This document shows, one piece after another, positions 1 to 4,854 of a DNA stretch of 5,787 nt. Origin of the DNA: Brumimicrobium sp041655765 (GTDB lineage Bacteria > Bacteroidota > Bacteroidia > Flavobacteriales_D > Crocinitomicaceae); the NCBI GenBank assembly GCA_041655765.1, contig JBBAEU010000039.1, forward strand, positions 1 through 5,787, in the 5' to 3' direction. Below the pieces are notes generated by a model. That model saw only the letters and a list, made by a program, of their open reading frames with translations. It was not told the origin of the DNA and made no database searches. A program made the position numbers and the translations under genes. The first letter of the stretch is position 1; the number at the start of each line of letters is the position of its first letter.

Positions 1-390
1 TCCTTGTCCCTTTAATTCTAAGTAATGACTTCCACCAGTAAGAGTTTCATTTAATTCGGATGAAGAATGAATAACCGTACCGTCATCATACTCATAAAAA
101 TTATCCCAAGATTTCACTATTTTTTCATCATAATAATATGGATTTAACCTTAAAATTTTAAAGAGGGGGTCAAGTAAAGCAATATCGCTACTATTGTTTA
201 CGTTAAACTTACCATGAAATCGAACTTTTAAGTAATCTACAAAGACATTTCTTTTTATTTCAAATGACATGCTAAGGTGGGTATTACTCAACCCACCAGA
301 CGCGGCTTCGCCGCCACTTCCGCTAGACCGCTTTTCAGTGGCGGCTTTAGCCTTATTTTCTACAAACTTTATATTTTTCTCTTCGGACAT
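1..390 (-). CDS. Rolling-circle replication initiator, Rep_trans-like (partial, 3' end beyond window)
   Basis: Reading down from the ATG at 388-390, the frame is open for 130 codons to base 1, so the C-terminal part, including any catalytic Tyr, is outside the window. The ATG sits 8 nt after AAAGGAGG (399-406). Residues 1-13 are charged. Residues 14-40 are a low-complexity Ala/Gly/Ser/Lys linker. A folded domain appears to start near residue 50 with VDYLKVRF. Near the cut end comes HYLELKGQG (122-130). An N-terminal V-D-x-L-x-V-x-F strand and a later L-E-L-x-G-Q-G strand are what I remember of the Rep_trans family (pT181 RepC, Tn916 Orf20, ICEBs1 NicK, inoviral initiators), where GQG is usually followed by Cys-Arg. 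Such proteins nick one strand at a hairpin origin and prime rolling-circle replication. The linker is encoded by the GC-rich hairpin region, so it may exist because the DNA there must fold. An alternative start at Met41 (268-270) has no ribosome-binding site. Gene presence is near certain; the family call is moderate. Confidence 0.6.
   Translation of the reverse strand, partial: MSEEKNIKFVENKAKAATEKRSSGSGGEAASGGLSNTHLSMSFEIKRNVFVDYLKVRFHGKFNVNNSSDIALLDPLFKILRLNPYYYDEKIVKSWDNFYEYDDGTVIHSSSELNETLTGGSHYLELKGQG
276..297 (-). other. Perfect 7-bp inverted repeat inside rep: candidate nick-site hairpin (double-strand origin)
   Basis: Arms GGTGGGT (276-282) and ACCCACC (291-297) are exact reverse complements around an 8-nt loop. 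On the minus strand (the rep coding strand) the loop reads TGAGTAAT and runs into ACCC. A strong G/C stem presenting a short A/T-rich loop is the form of the nick hairpin in Rep_trans-type origins. In the pT181 family this hairpin lies within the 5' part of repC and, as I recall it, carries a CTCTAATA-type nick sequence; GAGTAATA here is a partial resemblance. It overlaps codons for about residues 32-38 of the initiator. The inverted repeat is certain; its role is inferred. Confidence 0.5.
302..345 (-). repeat. GC-rich inverted-repeat cluster in the rep linker
   Basis: GCCGCCACT (310-318) and AGTGGCGGC (337-345) form a perfect 9-bp inverted repeat with an 18-nt loop. A competing hairpin uses GCGGC (302-306) and GCCGC (310-314) with a 3-nt loop, so two mutually exclusive folds share the 310-314 arm. 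Immediately beyond, GGCT/AGCC (343-346 and 349-352) can form a further small stem. This island is markedly GC-rich against an AT-rich background and encodes only low-complexity Ala/Gly/Ser/Lys linker. Plausible roles are an initiator-binding or termination element of the origin, a packaging hairpin, or an mRNA structure early in rep. The repeats are directly visible; the function is not. Confidence 0.5.
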
Positions 391-398
391 ACATGTGT

Positions 399-406
399 CC
401 TCCTTT
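399..406 (-). promoter_or_regulatory. Ribosome-binding site of rep
   Basis: AAAGGAGG on the minus strand lies 8 nt before the ATG at 388-390. A second, out-of-frame ATG at 392-394 is only 4 nt from GGAGG and leads elsewhere. The site therefore selects 388-390 as the start. Confidence 0.8.
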
Positions 407-419
407 CCACATTTTTTTA

Positions 420-500
420 AGACACAAGCCCCAGGGCAAGATTACAGATTTTCAAGCAAGCCTGAGGCAAGAGTTTTTAGACACAAGCCAAAGGTAAGAT
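420..500 (-). repeat. Three spaced imperfect direct repeats (iteron or operator-like) upstream of rep
   Basis: On the plus strand, AGACACAAGCC occurs exactly at 420-430 and 479-489. Each copy is followed by three or so variable bases and GG(G)YAAGAT (to 442 and to 500). A diverged middle copy, CAAGCAAGCCTGAGGCAAGAG, lies at 453-473. Each unit has a small dyad (GCC, 3-4 nt, GGC/GGT) and units are separated by runs of T or A. The shared CAAGCC cores start at 425, 457 and 484, so spacings are 32 and 27 bp, close to three helical turns. Position between the ATPase stop and the rep ribosome-binding site suggests initiator-binding iterons or an operator for rep. The repeats are certain; the role is inferred. 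Confidence 0.6.
441..470 (-). promoter_or_regulatory. Possible sigma-A-type promoter for rep
   Basis: On the minus strand TTGCCT (465-470, 4 of 6 to TTGACA) is followed after 18 bp by TGTAAT (441-446, 5 of 6 to TATAAT). Transcription would start around 433-436 and give a leader of about 45 nt before rep. The elements lie inside the repeat cluster, so a protein bound to the repeats could block or activate this promoter. The match is modest and could be chance in AT-rich DNA. Confidence 0.3.
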
Positions 501-504
501 CAGC

Positions 505-532
505 CTGCTTTAGCAGCTAGCCTAAGGGCTGC
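505..532 (-). other. Stem-loops spanning the end of the ATPase gene
   Basis: Several short overlapping inverted repeats are visible: CTGC/GCAG (505-508 and 513-516), AGCC/GGCT (519-522 and 527-530) and GCAGC/GCTGC (513-517 and 528-532). They surround the stop codon of the ATPase gene at 522-524. No T-run follows on the minus strand, so an intrinsic terminator is not well supported. The AGCC-TAAG-GGCT element resembles a fourth, diverged member of the repeats at 420-500, about 33 bp from the third. It may be part of the origin or a processing or attenuation structure between the structural operon and rep. Confidence 0.35.
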
Positions 533-2714
533 CGTTTTGCATTTCACTATCGTGAAACGAGCCTACAGGTGCTTCGTTGTTTTGAGTTAAATTACGTTCA
601 GCACTAAAACGATTTAGCACTGCATAACTATTTTGTTTAATAAGATCTTCTGAAGACATTTCTAAAGCTTCAAAACTTTCAAAGTATAAGAAACCAGGAC
701 GCAAGCTATCTTCATACATGGCTTTCAAAGCGTCGCTTTTAAAACGGTCGCTATAGTGCTTTTTATAAAAAATAAAATATTTTTTAGGGCGGAATTCATT
801 TCGGCCAGCGTCATCATTTCCAGATGTTAATACAAGGTTATTAATTTTAAAACCGTAGTTATTTGTATCAGACATAAGCTTTCTGGTTGCCCATGAACCT
901 AAAAGATTTATAGTATTAAAAATTAAAGTTTGATCATCACGGTAAGTTCTATATTTACGAGTAAATAATCTTTTTCTTAAATTAATTAAAAACTCATAGA
1001 AAGCTGGAGTTAAAATATAGAATGGTAAACTAATTCTTAAAGGATCATCGTTAGGAACAATTGTAACTCTAGTTTCAGACATACCTGCAAACTTAACAGC
1101 TAGGTCACCGACTCTTTGATAGTCCATAATGTAGCGAATAAATGGTTGATAATCAATTAAAGAAGCATGCGCGAAACTTGACAAGAAAAAGCTAAAGCCG
1201 TCATTAAGTGGATTAGCAAATTCATCATTCTTTTTAAATTCTTTATTATCGTACTGGTTACCCCATTGTTTGCTGCTTTCCATTTCAAGATAAATCCCAA
1301 TATCTGTTAAAGGTGGTGTTTCATTCTTAACTTTTTTGAAAACTCTAAAAGAATCAAAGTTAATATTTTTTGAATAATGAGTAAGCTGGTGACTATCCAT
1401 AGCAGAAATCGTTAATGCAGGAAAGACAAATAATGGAAACTTATTACCATGTTGAATACGATAGAAATCTGCGCGATTGCTAAAATTACTACTAATTAAA
1501 CTACCTTCATAGTTATAATAATAGTAAGCTTCGCCGTAAGTAATCATTGCAGCTTCAAGGAATATTAATTTATTTCCAAGATCAACATAAGTAATTTCAT
1601 TTTCTAAATCATAGTTAAATTTAAAATGGCCATTTTCTTTATATTCAAAAAACAAGAAAGCAACATAATTTTTTATTACATAACGATTAAGTAAATGCCC
1701 CTCATCACGCAATCTTATAATTTCAGCTTCAAATTCACACCAGGGGAACTTAGGAAAATATGCTGAGTAAGTTTCTAGTATATTTAAAAACTCATTGCGA
1801 AAGATTTCTTCAAAGTCTTGGCCAAAGGCGACTAAAGTCGTGGTCTTACCAGCACGAGGAGGAGCAACAACATTAGTAACAACTCCTAAAGATTTTGCGA
1901 ACCCTTTATTCATAGAATCCATATGGTATAATCGTTGAATTGCAATATTCTTTTGTATTCTTTTTAAAATTAAAAATGTAATTAATAAATAAATAGGTAA
2001 AGGAATTTTAGATAACACTGGCCACAACGTAAATAAAACAACGTAAATATATTCATAAATAGAAATTAACTTAAAAGTACTGGCAAAATAAAATAAAAAT
2101 CCAAAAGTGTCAAGAATTAAAGCAAATACATTAAATAGTAATGCGTAAGAAATAACGAAAAACCATTTATAAAATTTGCTATCGATGATCGTAAAGCAAA
2201 TAGATTTAATATAGTCTATCAAAGGACGGATAATCTTTTTGTTTATCTTTTCCGCACGCTTTAATGCTTTACTTTTGTCTGTAAACTGAAGATCATTAAG
2301 TGCAAATTGATTATTAAATAGTAGTCGTAAAAGAAAGAATAATAAAATGATTAAATAAAATAATTGAGTAAATAAAATTAAACCTCTAACAAAACCAAGT
2401 GTTTGTAATTGGAAATTGTGTTTATTAATAACAAGCTTAAAGAAGACTTTTAGTTGTGTCCAAAAATTACCAGCAATAGCAGGTAAAGGAATACTACCAG
2501 GGCTTTCTTTTAAGTTATAAACATAGTTATAAATACGATCATAATTAAAGTTTCGTTTCGAGAAAATACTAAGAATATAATTATATAAATCTTGTAATGA
2601 ATATACGGTGGAGTAATAAAAACGAATGAGTGAATTAAAAGCAGTAAAGAAAAACAGAGAAATAGTAAATAGAATAAGCATAATAATGCTTGAGTGGATT
2701 AATTTTCGATTCAT
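522..2714 (-). CDS. Multi-pass membrane P-loop ATPase, candidate Zot/pI-like phage assembly motor
   Basis: This encodes 730 aa from the ATG at 2712-2714; a TTG two codons upstream is only about 2 nt from the ribosome-binding site, so ATG is preferred. Hydrophobic segments lie near residues 8-30, 109-133, 184-211 and 215-251 (the last may be one or two helices). Basic stretches sit after the second and fourth, which puts the rest in the cytoplasm. A Walker A motif, APPRAGKT, is at 284-291. A likely Walker B strand is DIGIYLEME (471-479), with Glu but not the usual Asp-Glu pair. Around 500-550 follow NDGFSFF, His516 and DYQR (Gln533-Arg534), resembling the glutamine-arginine region after Walker B in Zot-type ATPases. 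In filamentous phages the pI/Zot protein powers extrusion of virions through the membrane. Typical members are about 350-450 aa with the ATPase first and one later helix, so this one is long and topologically reversed. It is the last gene of the tight operon, 18 bp after its neighbour. An FtsK/HerA-type or conjugative coupling ATPase is the main alternative. The ATPase call is strong; the Zot-like role is moderate. Confidence 0.6.
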   Translation of the reverse strand: MNRKLIHSSIIMLILFTISLFFFTAFNSLIRFYYSTVYSLQDLYNYILSIFSKRNFNYDRIYNYVYNLKESPGSIPLPAIAGNFWTQLKVFFKLVINKHNFQLQTLGFVRGLILFTQLFYLIILLFFLLRLLFNNQFALNDLQFTDKSKALKRAEKINKKIIRPLIDYIKSICFTIIDSKFYKWFFVISYALLFNVFALILDTFGFLFYFASTFKLISIYEYIYVVLFTLWPVLSKIPLPIYLLITFLILKRIQKNIAIQRLYHMDSMNKGFAKSLGVVTNVVAPPRAGKTTTLVAFGQDFEEIFRNEFLNILETYSAYFPKFPWCEFEAEIIRLRDEGHLLNRYVIKNYVAFLFFEYKENGHFKFNYDLENEITYVDLGNKLIFLEAAMITYGEAYYYYNYEGSLISSNFSNRADFYRIQHGNKFPLFVFPALTISAMDSHQLTHYSKNINFDSFRVFKKVKNETPPLTDIGIYLEMESSKQWGNQYDNKEFKKNDEFANPLNDGFSFFLSSFAHASLIDYQPFIRYIMDYQRVGDLAVKFAGMSETRVTIVPNDDPLRISLPFYILTPAFYEFLINLRKRLFTRKYRTYRDDQTLIFNTINLLGSWATRKLMSDTNNYGFKINNLVLTSGNDDAGRNEFRPKKYFIFYKKHYSDRFKSDALKAMYEDSLRPGFLYFESFEALEMSSEDLIKQNSYAVLNRFSAERNLTQNNEAPVGSFHDSEMQNGSP

Positions 2715-2722
2715 TACCAATT

Positions 2723-2729
2723 CTCCTTT
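2723..2729 (-). promoter_or_regulatory. Ribosome-binding site fixing the ATPase start
   Basis: AAAGGAG on the minus strand is 8 nt before the ATG at 2712-2714 but only 2 nt before the in-frame TTG at 2718-2720. The spacing supports ATG as the true start and shortens the longest possible protein by two residues. Confidence 0.75.
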
Positions 2730-2732
2730 CTA

Positions 2733-3077
2733 TTAATTAATTAAGTACATATATGTATTTGTTGTTTCAATATAAAAGCCATTACCTTTGTCTAATACAA
2801 CAGCTTGAATTGTTTTTTCTCTTTCTTCAATAAAGTAAATACCGTCTTCGTACTTATAATTTATTTTTTCATAAGTAGAAGAAGTATATTTAGTTAGCAT
2901 AGTTTCATCATTAAATTCGTATGAAAATTCTAAAGTAAAGCTAACATAAGTATTTCCAACTATTTGTTTGTTATAACCGTTGGAAATCAATTTAGACGTA
3001 CCGTAAAGGTAGATGATTAGTAAGCTAATTAATGTAAGAGAAGAAAGGAGTAAAAACTTATGTTTTAACTTATACAT
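2733..3077 (-). CDS. Small membrane-anchored protein of unknown function (114 aa)
   Basis: I do not recognise this protein. It begins with a basic stretch (MYKLKHK) and one hydrophobic helix at about residues 8-25, followed by about 90 polar, beta-prone residues rich in Tyr, Thr and Glu and without cysteine. The helix fits either an uncleaved anchor with the C-terminus outside or a signal peptide without a clear cleavage site. The start is 5 bp after the stop of the 424-aa gene, with GGAGG at 3086-3090 lying inside the end of that gene, so translation is probably coupled. It sits between the pIII-like and pI-like genes, and its length matches that of Ff pVI (about 112 aa), which occupies the same place. 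However, pVI is far more hydrophobic, so the parallel is positional only. A virion-tip or assembly role is inferred. Confidence 0.7.
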   Translation of the reverse strand: MYKLKHKFLLLSSLTLISLLIIYLYGTSKLISNGYNKQIVGNTYVSFTLEFSYEFNDETMLTKYTSSTYEKINYKYEDGIYFIEEREKTIQAVVLDKGNGFYIETTNTYMYLIN

Positions 3078-3082
3078 ATCAT

Positions 3083-4357
3083 CTACCTCCGTCGACCAAA
3101 TGCCTTTCGCCCTGAGCCAATAAGATTGAAAAGCAGAATAAGTAGTTTAATAACGAAATAAAAAATAACAACTACAAAAGCAATACTTACAAACTTTTGG
3201 ATTTGTTCCCAGATTGTCGGTTTAATTAGCGGATTGGTATCCCAGCCTGGTGGCAAGAAACCATTTTGACCTTTAACGCGAAATATCCAACTGGCCTTTT
3301 CATTGTCGTTTGTATAATAAAAACGAATTTTAACTTGCTTGGCTTCTTCAACTTCACCAGCAAATTTAAGAAATACATAACGATTTTGATTAGTAATTAA
3401 CCAGTCGGTTTCGAGAGTGGTATTACCAATAAATTGTGATCGATTATAAGGCTGAGTCGTCATTTGTCTTTCATAATCAAAAGAAGCATTTTCGACTAAG
3501 ACTTTTAAAAGAGAAGAAGACGGAAAGTTTGATACTTCAATCTTTTTAAGTATTGCATTTTTGCCATTAATAGCAACTCCAAAGTCTTCAGTTAAAACTG
3601 TGTCAATATAATAAAAACCGCTATCAGTATCTTTAAAGGGTTTACCATTATCAGTCCCAGACGATATAAATTCACCCTCAAGATTATAATAATCGATAGT
3701 TTCAGGATTAATTTCAGAGGTTAATTTGTAAGGAATTACAGCATAATATTCACGATTTTTAAAGTTTTTAGTAGAATTACTAAAACGACCAAGACCGTCT
3801 GGTTTCCATTTGAAACGACCAAATTCCCCATGCCAACGATCAATACCACTATCCCAATATGCAGCTTCTTTTTGTAAGAGATCAGAAACTTTTCCAATTG
3901 CCGGAAGATCATGTGCAGGGTCAATTTTTTGGTTTGAACCTTCATAGTATCCAGGGTTTAAAATTCTAGAAGAAGATACCCATACGTCATCATTAATTAA
4001 AGTACCGTGCGTTGGATGATCTTGCCAAAAATTTAGAAAATTATCCCAGCCATTAGTTTTTAAATATCTAATACGAAAGCCAATACCAGTAATTGATTCA
4101 ATTCCAATCGTATCAAAAGCGACTACAACATAAGTTGTTGCTTTAAAGTTACTGTCAGATTGGCTATCTTTAGAAACACTAAGGTAAGCAAAATCTGTAG
4201 AAGCTTTTTCGCCGTTATAAACCAATTGAGCACCTTTGGCAGTCTTTGTAGCAAGCTGAAACATTTCTTCAGCAGAAGTATTAACAGGAGCCTTAGAACT
4301 TAAAAGAACGCTACTAAATAGCGTAAGTAATAGCATTCCTAATCTCTTAATTTTCAT
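3083..4357 (-). CDS. Secreted, C-terminally membrane-anchored protein, pIII-like adsorption protein candidate
   Basis: The 424-aa product has a classic Sec signal: MKIKR, a hydrophobic core at about 6-21, and a likely cleavage near TSA-EE (28-31). A long outer domain of about 355 residues, rich in Tyr, Asn, Ser and Trp and free of cysteine, follows. One hydrophobic helix lies at about 388-413 and a basic tail ends in GRRR. Signal peptide, big ectodomain, single C-terminal helix and short basic inner tail is the layout of filamentous-phage pIII, which caps the virion, binds the host and releases the particle from the membrane. I see no sequence homology to Ff pIII and no glycine-rich linkers, so the call rests on architecture and position. 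The start is 11 bp after the preceding gene with AGGAGGA at 4364-4370 and 7 nt spacing from GGAGG. A generic Gram-positive surface protein is the alternative. Gene certain, role moderate. Confidence 0.6.
   Translation of the reverse strand: MKIKRLGMLLLTLFSSVLLSSKAPVNTSAEEMFQLATKTAKGAQLVYNGEKASTDFAYLSVSKDSQSDSNFKATTYVVVAFDTIGIESITGIGFRIRYLKTNGWDNFLNFWQDHPTHGTLINDDVWVSSSRILNPGYYEGSNQKIDPAHDLPAIGKVSDLLQKEAAYWDSGIDRWHGEFGRFKWKPDGLGRFSNSTKNFKNREYYAVIPYKLTSEINPETIDYYNLEGEFISSGTDNGKPFKDTDSGFYYIDTVLTEDFGVAINGKNAILKKIEVSNFPSSSLLKVLVENASFDYERQMTTQPYNRSQFIGNTTLETDWLITNQNRYVFLKFAGEVEEAKQVKIRFYYTNDNEKASWIFRVKGQNGFLPPGWDTNPLIKPTIWEQIQKFVSIAFVVVIFYFVIKLLILLFNLIGSGRKAFGRRR
3086..3090 (-). promoter_or_regulatory. 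Ribosome-binding site overlapping the end of the 424-aa gene
   Basis: The last two Arg codons and stop of the 424-aa gene read CGG AGG TAG; the GGAGG within them is 8 nt before the ATG of the 114-aa gene (3075-3077). The same bases encode the basic tail and recruit the next ribosome, which points to translational coupling. Confidence 0.75.
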
Positions 4358-4363
4358 TATAAG

Positions 4364-4370
4364 TCCTCCT
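4364..4370 (-). promoter_or_regulatory. Ribosome-binding site overlapping the stop of the 160-aa gene
   Basis: TAGGAGGA on the minus strand merges the stop codon TAG (4369-4371) with AGGAGGA. The GGAGG core is 7 nt before the ATG at 4355-4357. This is the strongest site in the operon and suggests high expression of the 424-aa protein coupled to its upstream neighbour. Confidence 0.8.
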
Positions 4371-4851
4371 ATTCTGTAAAGATAATATCTTCATTAAAAG
4401 TAATTTCAGAAGCTTCGATAATTGTTGTTTTAACTTTAAAAGTAAAAATAAAGCTTCCATCAGTGTTTTCAATTTGTAAATAGAATATATTAGCGTCTTT
4501 AGCAATACTTTCAATAATGACATCGACGTATAGTTCATCACCGTGTCGTTCTTCTAATGAAAGAATATTTTCTTTTCCGACACTATATTTTAATTCTTGA
4601 TCATAAAGCTTATGTGTTTTTGAATACTTAACAATTATCGAATGTTTTGTGCCAATTTCGTTAAACACTAACAAATCATTATTCGCTGCTTCACGACCAT
4701 TAACATAAACTATTAATAAGGGTTTTTCTTTTGTTTCTTCCGCCTTTTTATCGACGAAATCTTTTAAATACGGAAAGGCAAATAAAACTGCTACGAGTGC
4801 TAAAAACCCTGTAAAAATGCCACGTAACGTTTTTGCTTGTCGTCTATTCAT
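4369..4851 (-). CDS. Single-pass membrane protein with beta-rich outer domain (160 aa)
   Basis: I do not recognise this protein. A basic N-terminus (MNRRQAKTLR) precedes one hydrophobic helix at about 11-28, then a charged Lys/Glu-rich spacer (30-43), then a domain of about 115 residues with alternating hydrophobic strands and no cysteine. A basic N-terminus followed by an uncleaved helix predicts the C-terminus outside the cell. The strand pattern, including YSVGKENILSLEE (89-101) and a later NIFYLQIENT (121-130), loosely recalls bacterial Ig-like folds such as the one in the upstream partial gene. The start is 3 bp after the upstream stop. The protein ends in IIFTE, close to the VTFTE end of the upstream gene. 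A minor structural or membrane-held assembly protein is a reasonable guess from the operon. Confidence 0.7.
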   Translation of the reverse strand: MNRRQAKTLRGIFTGFLALVAVLFAFPYLKDFVDKKAEETKEKPLLIVYVNGREAANNDLLVFNEIGTKHSIIVKYSKTHKLYDQELKYSVGKENILSLEERHGDELYVDVIIESIAKDANIFYLQIENTDGSFIFTFKVKTTIIEASEITFNEDIIFTE

Positions 4852-4854
4852 TGT

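Noticed and set aside
420..500. CRISPR array
   Set aside because: Only three imperfect units of about 22 bp, with inter-unit gaps of only 5-10 bp; too short and too diverged for CRISPR repeats and spacers.
269..520. Plus-strand open frame of 83 codons
   Set aside because: It is antisense to the rep start and the repeat region, has no ribosome-binding site, and its open state follows from the repeats and GC-rich linker on the other strand.
505..532. Intrinsic terminator after the ATPase gene
   Set aside because: Stems are only 4-5 bp and no T-run follows on the minus strand; kept only as a stem-loop feature.
3736..3945. Minus-strand open frame of 69 codons
   Set aside because: It lies wholly inside the 424-aa gene in another frame and has low-complexity Leu/Val/Ile composition typical of shifted AT-rich coding sequence.
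4347..4541. Minus-strand open frame of 64 codons
   Set aside because: It overlaps the end of the 160-aa gene and the next start in a different frame; its Leu/Lys-rich composition and lack of a start signal mark it as a shadow.
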